DNA of 8,444 nt from Pasteurellaceae bacterium (GTDB taxonomy: Bacteria; Pseudomonadota; Gammaproteobacteria; Enterobacterales; Pasteurellaceae), in contig CAAELW010000018.1 in NCBI GenBank assembly GCA_900756875.1, positions 1-8,444 on the forward strand. The letters are read 5' to 3'. Positions 1-5,887 of the stretch are shown here, one piece after another. Position numbers and translations under genes: made by a program. The notes below the pieces were generated by a model that saw only the letters and a program-made list of their open reading frames with translations, had not been told where the DNA came from and did not search any database. Position 1 is the stretch's first letter, and each line of letters opens with the position of its first letter.

Positions 1-284
1 CAGCAACCTTAAATGCTTATTTGCTTTATCGTGGTTTAGCGAAAGCGGATGTGTATCATTTTTCACGCAAAAGTGCGGTCTTTTTTCTGAAAGTTTTAGG
101 TGCAGCCTTAGCCATGGGCGGTTTGGTTTGGTATAACTGCCCGTCGATTCAAGAATGGGCAGCCATGACATTTTTAATGCGTATCTATTGGTTGGTTTGG
201 TTAATTGGGCTGGCTGCGGTCGTTTATTTAGGCGTATTGGTGCTCTTGGGTGTTCGTAAACACCATTTACTGACAAAACATTAA
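1..284 (+). CDS. murJ: MurJ lipid II flippase, C-terminal fragment (5' end outside window)
   Basis: The reading frame is open from base 3 to a TAA at 282-284 and gives about 93 C-terminal residues. The fragment begins ATLNAYLLYRGL and contains two hydrophobic stretches (around LKVLGAALAMGGLVWY and IYWLVWLIGLAAVVYLGVLVLLG). It ends in a short basic tail, RKHHLLTKH. This matches my recollection of the last two membrane helices and tail of MurJ (MviN), the inner-membrane flippase that exports the peptidoglycan precursor lipid II. The catalytic N-terminal lobe lies outside the window, so the assignment rests on the C-terminus plus the following gene, ribF, a neighbour I recall for Haemophilus. 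A TTG at 21 is in frame but is simply internal. An uptake core lies within the coding sequence at 71-79, and the -35 of the next promoter lies in its last codons. Confidence 0.85.
   Translation, partial: ATLNAYLLYRGLAKADVYHFSRKSAVFFLKVLGAALAMGGLVWYNCPSIQEWAAMTFLMRIYWLVWLIGLAAVVYLGVLVLLGVRKHHLLTKH
70..80 (+). repeat. DNA uptake signal sequence (USS) in murJ
   Basis: The exact 9-base core AAGTGCGGT lies at 71-79, preceded by A and followed by C and a T-rich run, as in the extended Haemophilus USS. It is read in frame as Lys-Ser-Ala-Val, a common way for this core to be tolerated inside genes. It marks DNA preferred for natural transformation in Haemophilus-type Pasteurellaceae. Confidence 0.9.
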
Positions 285-298
285 GTTACCGCTATAAT
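270..298 (+). promoter_or_regulatory. Sigma-70 promoter for ribF-ileS
   Basis: The -35 hexamer CTGACA (270-275, 5 of 6 to consensus) and a perfect -10 TATAAT (293-298) are separated by exactly 17 bases. Transcription would begin around 305, giving a leader of about 30 bases before the ribF ATG at 334. The -35 sits inside the last codons of murJ and the -10 just after its stop. ribF-ileS can therefore be transcribed independently of murJ, although read-through from murJ is not excluded because no terminator separates them. Confidence 0.75.
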
Positions 299-333
299 GC
301 ACCGATTATTTTTTGTTTTTTGGATAAGATGTA

Positions 334-1260
334 ATGCAATTAATTCGTGGGCTTCATAATTCACAGCCATATTTGTCAGGGTGCGCATTAACCATTGGCA
401 ATTTTGATGGCGTGCATTTGGGGCATCAGGCGATTTTGCGTCATCTTCGTCAGAAAGCGAATGCGCTGAATTTACCCATGGCGGTGTTGCTTTTCGAGCC
501 GCAACCGCGTGAATATTTTATGGGCGACAAAGCCCCTGCGCGCTTAATGCGATTAAGAGATAAATTGCATTATTTGGCTCAGGCGGGTGTGGATGTGGTG
601 ATCGTCGCGAAATTTGACCGCACTTTCGCTAATCTTCCTGCAGAACAATTCATTGAAGATTGGCTTGTACGCAAATTAAATGTGAAGTTTCTCAGTATCG
701 GAGATGATTTCAAATTTGGTGCGAAACGTTTAGGCAATTTTGCGATGTTGCAACAAGCTGGAAAACAGTTTGGTTTTGAAGTTGAAGACAGCCGCACCTT
801 CTGTTTAGACGAGTTACGTATCAGTAGCACCGCTATTCGTGAAGCATTGGCTAAAGATGATTTACAGCATGCGGAAAATTTACTCGGTAAGCCTTATCGT
901 ATTTTTGGACGAGTGATACACGGCAATAAATTAGGGCGAACCATTGGTTTTCCTACCGCGAATGTTCGCTTACATCGTCAAGTGAACCCAGTAAAAGGGG
1001 TTTATGCGGTGAAAGTGCGGTTAAAATCGGGCGAGATTTTTAACGGCGTTGCAAACATGGGAAAACGTCCAACGATTAACGGTACGATGCAATTATTAGA
1101 AGTCCATTTATTTGATTTTTCTAAGAATATTTATGGACAAATGGTCGAGGTGGAATTCTGCCATAAGATTCGCGATGAGATAAAGTTTCCGTCTTTTGAA
1201 GTGTTGAAAGCGCAAATTGAACAAGACGTAAAAACAGCGAAAGCATTTTTTGCAAAATAG
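334..1260 (+). CDS. ribF: Bifunctional riboflavin kinase / FAD synthetase
   Basis: This 308-residue cytosolic enzyme phosphorylates riboflavin to FMN and adenylates FMN to FAD. The length fits the family (about 310). The N-terminal nucleotidyltransferase domain carries GNFDGVHLGH (residues 22-31), the HxGH-type adenylylation signature, then FEPQP (54-58) and the family motif RISSTAIR (162-169). The C-terminal riboflavin kinase domain starts near residue 187 and carries GRTIGFPTAN (201-210), the flavin and nucleotide binding motif, then GKRPTING. The ATG at 334 is the first possible start, because an in-frame TAA lies at 325-327. The ribosome binding site is weak (TAAGA, 325-329) and overlaps a start-stop pair, ATGTAATG. 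The gene lies 49 bases after murJ and 32 before ileS, presumably co-transcribed with ileS from the promoter at 270-298. Two uptake cores lie inside it. Confidence 0.95.
   Translation: MQLIRGLHNSQPYLSGCALTIGNFDGVHLGHQAILRHLRQKANALNLPMAVLLFEPQPREYFMGDKAPARLMRLRDKLHYLAQAGVDVVIVAKFDRTFANLPAEQFIEDWLVRKLNVKFLSIGDDFKFGAKRLGNFAMLQQAGKQFGFEVEDSRTFCLDELRISSTAIREALAKDDLQHAENLLGKPYRIFGRVIHGNKLGRTIGFPTANVRLHRQVNPVKGVYAVKVRLKSGEIFNGVANMGKRPTINGTMQLLEVHLFDFSKNIYGQMVEVEFCHKIRDEIKFPSFEVLKAQIEQDVKTAKAFFAK
617..625 (-). repeat. USS core, minus orientation, in ribF
   Basis: ACCGCACTT on the + strand is the exact complement of the uptake core AAGTGCGGT. It is read in ribF within Asp-Arg-Thr-Phe and followed by TCG rather than a clean A/T tract. 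Confidence 0.85.
1013..1021 (+). repeat. USS core in ribF
   Basis: Exact core AAGTGCGGT, preceded by A and followed by TAAAA. It is read in ribF as part of Lys-Val-Arg-Leu-Lys, within the riboflavin kinase domain. Confidence 0.87.
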
Positions 1261-1292
1261 AATTATATTGAAATATAAAATTGGAAAATAAC

Positions 1293-4118
1293 ATGACAGT
1301 TGATTACAAAAACACGTTAAATTTACCTGAAACAGGTTTCCCAATGCGTGGCGATCTAGCCAAACGCGAACCTGTAATGTTAAAAAATTGGTATGACAAA
1401 CAGTTGTATCAAAAAATCCGCCAAGCGACGAAAGGTAAAAAATCCTTTATTTTGCATGATGGCCCTCCGTATGCGAACGGCAATATTCATATCGGTCACG
1501 CCGTGAATAAAATTCTGAAAGATATTATTGTTAAATCCAAAACCGCATTAGGTTTTGACTCGCCTTATATCCCTGGATGGGACTGTCATGGCTTGCCAAT
1601 TGAATTAAAAGTAGAAGGTTTAGTGGGCAAACCAAACGAGAAAGTGACTGCAGCTGAATTCCGCCAAAAATGCCGAGAATATGCGGCAGAGCAAGTAGAA
1701 GGGCAGAAAAAAGATTTTATCCGTTTAGGTGTGTTGGGCGATTGGGATAATCCTTATTTAACGATGAACTTCAACACCGAAGCAAACATCATCCGTACAC
1801 TCGGTAAAGTGATTGCGAATGGCCATTTATACAAAGGTTCAAAACCAGTGCACTGGTGTTTGGATTGTGGCTCTTCTTTAGCGGAAGCGGAAGTGGAATA
1901 CGAAGACAAAGTTTCTCCGTCTATCTATGTGCGTTTCCCAGCAGTAAGTGCGGTTGAAGTTGAAGAGAAATTTAACGCAGTAGGCAAAGGCCATGGCAAA
2001 TTATCCGCGGTAATTTGGACAACCACACCTTGGACAATGCCATCTAACCGTGCTATTGCGGTAAATGCAGACTTAGAATACAACTTAGTCCAACTTGGCG
2101 ATGAGCGTGTGATTTTAGCCGCTGAATTAGTGGAGTCTGTAGCGAAAGCTGTGGGCGTAGAACAAGTTGAAGTTTTAGGTTCAGTAAAAGGTCAGTCGCT
2201 TGAGTTAGTACGCTTTAACCATCCGTTCTATGATTTCACTGTGCCAGTGATCTTAGGTGATCACGTGACCACTGATGGCGGTACAGGTTTAGTACACACT
2301 GCACCGGATCATGGTTTGGACGACTTTATTGTAGGACAAAAATATAATTTACCAATGGCGGGTCTTGTATCGAATGACGGTAAATTTATTTCAACGACTG
2401 AATTCTTTGCGGGCAAAGGCGTATTTGAAGCCAATTCATTGGTTGTTGAAAAATTACAAGAAGTGGGCAACTTATTAAAAGTTGAGAAAATCAAACACAG
2501 CTACCCGCACTGCTGGCGTCACAAAACCCCGATTATTTTCCGTGCGACACCACAATGGTTTATCGGGATGGAAACACAAGGCTTACGCCAACAAGCATTA
2601 GGCGAAATCAAAGGTGTGCGTTGGATTCCAGATTGGGGGCAAGCACGTATCGAGAAAATGGTTGAAAACCGCCCTGACTGGTGTATTTCTCGTCAACGTA
2701 CTTGGGGCGTGCCGATGACCTTATTCGTGCACAAAGAAACCGAAGAGCTTCATCCGCGTACTTTAGAGTTACTTGAAGAAGTGGCGAAACGTGTAGAGAA
2801 AGCCGGTATTCAAGCATGGTGGGATTTAGACGAGAAAGAATTATTAGGTGCGGACGCAGAAACCTATCGCAAAGTGCCTGATACCCTTGACGTATGGTTT
2901 GACTCAGGATCAACCTATTCTTCTGTTGTGGAGAATCGTCCGGAATTTAACGGTCAAGATATCGATATGTATTTAGAAGGCTCTGACCAACACCGTGGTT
3001 GGTTTATGTCTTCTTTAATGCTTTCTACAGCAACAGACAGCAAAGCACCATACAAACAAGTATTAACTCATGGCTTCACGGTGGATGGTCAAGGCCGTAA
3101 GATGTCAAAATCTATCGGTAACATCGTGACACCACAAGAAGTCATGGATAAATTCGGTGGTGATATTTTACGTTTATGGGTCGCTTCTACCGACTATACC
3201 GGTGAAATGACCGTTTCTGATGAGATCTTAAAACGTGCCGCGGATAGCTATCGTCGTATTCGTAACACCGCGCGTTTCTTACTAGCAAACTTGAATGGTT
3301 TTGATCCGCAACGTGATGCCGTTAAACCGGAAGACATGATTAGCTTGGACCGTTGGGCGGTAGCTTGTGCGTTAGATGCACAAAAAGAAATTAAAGAGGC
3401 GTACGATAACTATCAATTCCATACGGTGGTACAACGTTTAATGCGTTTCTGTTCGGTAGAAATGGGCTCGTTCTATCTTGATATTATCAAAGACCGCCAA
3501 TATACCACCAAAGCAGACAGCCTTGCGCGTCGTAGTTGCCAAACTGCGTTATGGCACATTGCAGAAGCATTGGTTCGTTGGATGGCACCAATCCTGTCAT
3601 TCACGGCAGATGAAATTTGGGGTTACTTACCACAAACCGCGACTGCACGTGCAGAATTCGTCTTCACGGAAGAATTCTACGAAGGCTTATTTGGGTTAGG
3701 CGAGAATGAAAAATTAGATGATGCTTACTGGCAACAACTCATTAAAGTGCGTTCTGAAGTGAACCGTGTATTAGAAATCGCCCGTAACGATAAAGTGATT
3801 GGTGGTGGTTTAGAAGCAGAAGTAACGGTTTATGCTAACGATGAATATCGTGCATTGTTAGAGCAATTAGGCAATGAATTACGTTTCGTGTTAATTACCT
3901 CAAAAGCAGAAGTGAAAGCATTAGCAGACAAACCTGCGGATGTGGCTGCGGGTGAGTTAGAGGGAATTGCGGTAAGCGTAGCACGTTCTAACGGTGAAAA
4001 ATGTCCACGTTGTTGGCATTATTCTGACAAAATCGGCGTGAATCCTGAACATCCTGCACTTTGTCCACGTTGTGTGGAAAACGTATCAGGTAACGGCGAA
4101 GTTCGTCAGTTCGCGTAA
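1293..4118 (+). CDS. ileS: Isoleucyl-tRNA synthetase
   Basis: This is a class I aminoacyl-tRNA synthetase that charges tRNA-Ile with isoleucine. It has 941 residues, close to 938 in E. coli. The N-terminus [20 protein letters not shown] is typical. The Rossmann fold holds HIGH (66-69) and KMSKS (603-607). Between them lies the CP1 editing domain, with [13 protein letters not shown] and the TAPDHGLDD segment; Asp343 aligns with the editing Asp342 of E. coli. The C-terminal zinc knuckle has Cys904, Cys907, Cys924 and Cys927. The ATG at 1293 is chosen over an in-frame TTG at 1281, because the TTG precedes the ribosome binding site GGAA (1283-1286) and the family N-terminus starts at the ATG. This is the ordinary bacterial form. 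It follows ribF by 32 bases and ends at its own terminator. In E. coli lspA follows directly; here a convergent ypfJ does. Confidence 0.97.
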   Translation: MTVDYKNTLNLPETGFPMRGDLAKREPVMLKNWYDKQLYQKIRQATKGKKSFILHDGPPYANGNIHIGHAVNKILKDIIVKSKTALGFDSPYIPGWDCHGLPIELKVEGLVGKPNEKVTAAEFRQKCREYAAEQVEGQKKDFIRLGVLGDWDNPYLTMNFNTEANIIRTLGKVIANGHLYKGSKPVHWCLDCGSSLAEAEVEYEDKVSPSIYVRFPAVSAVEVEEKFNAVGKGHGKLSAVIWTTTPWTMPSNRAIAVNADLEYNLVQLGDERVILAAELVESVAKAVGVEQVEVLGSVKGQSLELVRFNHPFYDFTVPVILGDHVTTDGGTGLVHTAPDHGLDDFIVGQKYNLPMAGLVSNDGKFISTTEFFAGKGVFEANSLVVEKLQEVGNLLKVEKIKHSYPHCWRHKTPIIFRATPQWFIGMETQGLRQQALGEIKGVRWIPDWGQARIEKMVENRPDWCISRQRTWGVPMTLFVHKETEELHPRTLELLEEVAKRVEKAGIQAWWDLDEKELLGADAETYRKVPDTLDVWFDSGSTYSSVVENRPEFNGQDIDMYLEGSDQHRGWFMSSLMLSTATDSKAPYKQVLTHGFTVDGQGRKMSKSIGNIVTPQEVMDKFGGDILRLWVASTDYTGEMTVSDEILKRAADSYRRIRNTARFLLANLNGFDPQRDAVKPEDMISLDRWAVACALDAQKEIKEAYDNYQFHTVVQRLMRFCSVEMGSFYLDIIKDRQYTTKADSLARRSCQTALWHIAEALVRWMAPILSFTADEIWGYLPQTATARAEFVFTEEFYEGLFGLGENEKLDDAYWQQLIKVRSEVNRVLEIARNDKVIGGGLEAEVTVYANDEYRALLEQLGNELRFVLITSKAEVKALADKPADVAAGELEGIAVSVARSNGEKCPRCWHYSDKIGVNPEHPALCPRCVENVSGNGEVRQFA
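1946..1954 (+). repeat. USS core in ileS
   Basis: Exact core AAGTGCGGT, read in frame as part of Val-Ser-Ala-Val-Glu in the editing domain region. The base before the core is T, not the usual A, and the downstream bases (TGAAGTTG) are not a clean A/T tract, so it may be a weaker uptake site. Confidence 0.8.
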
Positions 4119-4134
4119 GCTTAAAATCATGAAG

Positions 4135-4166
4135 AAAAGAGCGGTCAATTTTGACCGCTCTTTTTT
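4135..4166 (+). terminator. Rho-independent terminator of ileS (USS-like stem)
   Basis: A perfect 14-base inverted repeat (4135-4148 with 4151-4164) surrounds a two-base centre and ends in a T run (4161-4166). It lies 16 bases after the ileS stop. Both arms carry AAGAGCGGTC, which differs by one base from the uptake core AAGTGCGGT. The stem has A/T on both flanks, so it could also act on the opposite strand. Confidence 0.9.
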
Positions 4167-4184
4167 ATGTTTAAATAAACAGAA

Positions 4185-4212
4185 ATAAAAAAGGCTGATA
4201 TTAATCAGCCTT
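4185..4212 (-). terminator. Rho-independent terminator of ypfJ
   Basis: A 9-base stem, AAGGCTGAT (4191-4199) with ATCAGCCTT (4204-4212), surrounds a four-base loop. Read on the minus strand it is followed by a T run (the A-rich stretch from about 4187 on the + strand). It starts 7 bases after the ypfJ stop. It has no uptake-like core, unlike the other terminators here. Confidence 0.85.
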
Positions 4213-4219
4213 AAAGATC

Positions 4220-5056
4220 TTATTGATTAAAGGTATTACATACAGAAGGGTTGGCACTTTGTAAGCCTTTTCTGAACCATTCTAGACGCTGTGCAGATGT
4301 GCCGTGAGTGAAGCTATCCGGTACCACATAACCTTGGCTGCGTTTTTGTAAACGGTCATCGCCCACAGCTTCTGCTGCATTAAACGCTTTCTCTTCATCA
4401 CCGCGTTCAAATAAACCATTTTTCACCGCTTGGCTCGCCCAAACACCGGCGAAACAGTCAGCTTGAAGTTCTAATTGAACAGAAAGTTGATTTGCTGTTT
4501 TACGATCGCTGCTTTGTTGTGCGCGATTCACTTGCGGCAGAATACCAAGCATATTTTGTACATGGTGACCGACTTCGTGCGCAATCACATAAGCAAAGGC
4601 TGAATCACCCGCTGCACCCAGTTTATTTTTCATTTCATTATAGAATGATAAATCAAGGTAAACTTTGCGATCGCTTGGGCAGTAGAATGGGCCCATTGCA
4701 GATTGACCAGTACCACAAGCGGTTGGGGTTACGCCATTGTAAAGCACCATGGTTGGCTCGCTATAGGTTTTACCCATTTGTCTAAAATATTGTCCCCAAA
4801 CGGTTTCTGTATCCGCTAATACAACTTTAGAAAGACTTGCAAGCTGCTGTTCTTCTTGGGTTTCTAATCGTTGAGCGCTTTGTCCTGAAAAATCCGGTGT
4901 GCCTACTAAGCCCGAAAGATCCACGCCATAATAAGCACCAACTAACAGAATGATAATTCCGAGAACACCGGTACCTTTTCCGCCACCAAAGTTACCGCCG
5001 CCAGAGCCACGTCTGTCTTCAATATTTGAGCTTTCTCTACGACCTTCCCAACGCAT
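4220..5056 (-). CDS. ypfJ: YpfJ-family membrane-anchored zinc metallopeptidase
   Basis: This 278-residue protein matches the neutral zinc metallopeptidase family of E. coli YpfJ (zinc peptidase family PF04228), whose physiological substrate I do not know. The N-terminus MRWEGRRESSNIEDRR is the family signature. A glycine-rich linker (17-30) and a single hydrophobic helix (about 31-47, VLGIIILLVGAYYGVDL) follow, so the catalytic part is probably tethered to the inner membrane. The active site is HEVGHH, with zinc ligands His160 and His164 and catalytic Glu161. ELQADCFAG (196-204) is the likely third-ligand region. Four cysteines (114, 126, 201, 273) could pair if the domain is periplasmic, which is an inference. 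Its start is supported by AGAAAGGA (5063-5070, complement) just upstream of the ATG. It is transcribed alone, convergent with ileS and divergent from kbp. Confidence 0.88.
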   Translation of the reverse strand: MRWEGRRESSNIEDRRGSGGGNFGGGKGTGVLGIIILLVGAYYGVDLSGLVGTPDFSGQSAQRLETQEEQQLASLSKVVLADTETVWGQYFRQMGKTYSEPTMVLYNGVTPTACGTGQSAMGPFYCPSDRKVYLDLSFYNEMKNKLGAAGDSAFAYVIAHEVGHHVQNMLGILPQVNRAQQSSDRKTANQLSVQLELQADCFAGVWASQAVKNGLFERGDEEKAFNAAEAVGDDRLQKRSQGYVVPDSFTHGTSAQRLEWFRKGLQSANPSVCNTFNQ

Positions 5057-5095
5057 AATTTTTCCTTTCTGAATGAGTAAATTAAAAATCGGCGT

Positions 5096-5101
5096 ATTCT
5101 A
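5096..5101 (-). promoter_or_regulatory. Possible -10 element for ypfJ
   Basis: On the minus strand TAGAAT (5 of 6 to consensus) lies about 40 bases upstream of the ypfJ ATG. The best -35 at a normal distance is TCTAAA with a 16-base spacer, only 3 of 6, so the assignment is weak. A one-mismatch uptake core (5105-5113) and two GATC sites lie in the spacer region. Confidence 0.3.
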
Positions 5102-5140
5102 TCAAAGTGCGATCAATTTTAGATCAGTTTTCTTGAAATA

Positions 5141-5170
5141 TTTACATAGCTTTACACTCTGATTTATAGA
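5141..5170 (+). promoter_or_regulatory. Candidate promoter for kbp
   Basis: TTTACA (5141-5146, 5 of 6 to the -35 consensus) is followed after 18 bases by TATAGA (5165-5170, 4 of 6). Transcription would start near 5177, inside the inverted repeat that begins at 5175. A second TTTACA at 5151-5156 has no good partner. No other pair in this 177-base gap looks better, but the -10 is mediocre and the gene may need an activator. Confidence 0.4.
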
Positions 5171-5174
5171 CTTC

Positions 5175-5208
5175 TTAAGGGAATTTCAGTATCGTAATAA
5201 TCCCTTAA
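5175..5208 (+). repeat. Inverted repeat in the kbp leader
   Basis: TTAAGGGA (5175-5182) and its exact complement TCCCTTAA (5201-5208) are separated by 18 bases. The repeat ends 10 bases before the kbp ribosome binding site (AAGGAA, 5221-5226). It could be an operator or an RNA hairpin in the leader. There is no T tract after it, so it is not a terminator. Confidence 0.6.
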
Positions 5209-5233
5209 ACAAACATACAAAAGGAACTTTAAA

Positions 5234-5674
5234 ATGGGTTTATTTGATTTTGTCAGTGACATTGGTAAGAAAGTTTTCTCTAAAGAAGAAGATGCGTCTA
5301 AAGCAGTGACTCAACACATCGCAGAAGACAATCCAGGCGTGGAAAACTTATCTGTTACCGTTGAAAATGGTGTAGCAAATATCCAAGGTGTGGCATCCAC
5401 TGCAGCGGCATTAGAAAAAGCAGTATTAATGGCGGGTAACATTCAAGGTATCCACTCAGTAACAAGCGATGCAAGCATCAATAACGGTGAAACCTTAGGC
5501 AGTGATGAAACATTCTATGTAATCCAAAAAGGTGACACCTTGTGGAAAATCGCTGAGAAAGCTTACGGAAATGGCGCGAAATATACCGCGATCGTTGAAG
5601 CGAACAAAGAAGTGATTAAAGACGCGGATAAGATTTTCCCAGGTCAAAAAATTCGTTTACCGAAAGGTTTATAA
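5234..5674 (+). CDS. kbp: BON-LysM domain protein, potassium-binding protein Kbp (YgaU)
   Basis: This 146-residue protein resembles E. coli YgaU/Kbp in its start (MGLFDFVSDIGKKVF), length (149 in E. coli) and domain order. A BON domain spans about residues 22-83 (HIAEDNPGVENLSVTVENGV onward, with a GNIQGIHSV end). A LysM domain spans about 94-143, with YVIQKGDTLWKIAEKAYGN and ending IFPGQKIRLP. There is no signal peptide or membrane helix, so it is probably cytoplasmic, as reported for E. coli Kbp, which binds K+ through cooperation of the two domains and is linked to osmotic and stress response. Potassium binding here is inferred from family membership. The ribosome binding site AAGGAA lies 7 bases before the ATG. 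The gene is a single unit between ypfJ (divergent) and the USS-pair terminator. Confidence 0.88.
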   Translation: MGLFDFVSDIGKKVFSKEEDASKAVTQHIAEDNPGVENLSVTVENGVANIQGVASTAAALEKAVLMAGNIQGIHSVTSDASINNGETLGSDETFYVIQKGDTLWKIAEKAYGNGAKYTAIVEANKEVIKDADKIFPGQKIRLPKGL

Positions 5675-5680
5675 TTCGAT

Positions 5681-5713
5681 AAAAAGTGCGGTTATTTTTG
5701 ACCGCACTTTTTT
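5681..5713 (+). terminator. Terminator of kbp made from an inverted USS pair
   Basis: A 12-base perfect stem (5681-5692 with 5701-5712) surrounds an 8-base loop and ends in a run of T (5708-5713). Each arm holds an exact uptake core: AAGTGCGGT at 5684-5692 and ACCGCACTT at 5701-5709. It starts 6 bases after the kbp stop. The A/T symmetry means it may work in both directions. GATAAA (5678-5683) and TTTATC (5715-5720) add outer complementary bases. Confidence 0.93.
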
Positions 5714-5714
5714 C

Positions 5715-5736
5715 TTTATCAAAAATTGTTGATAAA
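5715..5736. promoter_or_regulatory. Perfect palindrome upstream of tig
   Basis: TTTATCAA (5715-5722) and TTGATAAA (5729-5736) are exact complements around a 6-base centre. Overlapping it, AAAATTG (5722-5728) and CAATTTT (5742-5748) form a second inverted repeat. Both lie about 60-90 bases upstream of the likely tig transcription start and just after the kbp terminator, in the manner of a regulator site. The cognate protein is not recognised. Confidence 0.4.
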
Positions 5737-5780
5737 TTGTGCAATTTTAGCGGGTTTTCTATTGAATTTTCCGGTTTCTA

Positions 5781-5809
5781 TCGACTGTTTGATTTTCTTT
5801 CGCTATAAT
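5781..5809 (+). promoter_or_regulatory. Sigma-70 promoter for tig
   Basis: TCGACT (5781-5786, 4 of 6 to the -35 consensus) and a perfect TATAAT (5804-5809) are 17 bases apart. Transcription would start near 5816 and give a leader of about 70 bases. That leader contains a weak hairpin, TCGGT (5845-5849) with ACCGA (5859-5863), ahead of the ribosome binding site GAGGT (5878-5882). Confidence 0.65.
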
Positions 5810-5887
5810 TTGGCGGTTTTTTATTTTTACAAACAATAACGTGTTCGGTGTGGTTTTTACCGAGTGCAACATTAATTGAGGTTACAA

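Noticed and set aside
1281..1292. TTG start for ileS, adding four residues
   Set aside because: The extension would swallow the ribosome binding site GGAA, and the family N-terminus begins at the ATG at 1293.
2608..2913. Minus-strand open frame inside ileS
   Set aside because: Antisense shadow of conserved ileS coding sequence with no ribosome binding site or recognisable domain.
3478..3699. Plus-strand out-of-frame open frame inside ileS
   Set aside because: Overlaps the anticodon-binding region of ileS in another frame; no domain and no independent start signal.
3745..3753. Uptake core in ileS (AAGTGCGTT)
   Set aside because: One mismatch in the invariant GCGG part, so not counted as a functional core.
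4492..4785. Plus-strand open frame opposite ypfJ
   Set aside because: Antisense to the conserved HExxH metallopeptidase domain; no recognisable product.
5105..5113. Uptake core in the ypfJ-kbp gap (AAGTGCGAT)
   Set aside because: One mismatch at a core position; listed only as a near-match.
5729..5742. FNR-type site (TTGAT-N4-ATCAA) upstream of tig
   Set aside because: Only the left half-site matches; the right half at the required spacing reads TTGTGC-like sequence.
5876..5887. TTG start for trigger factor, adding four residues
   Set aside because: The TTG overlaps the ribosome binding site GAGGT; the ATG at 5888 gives the 432-residue family length.
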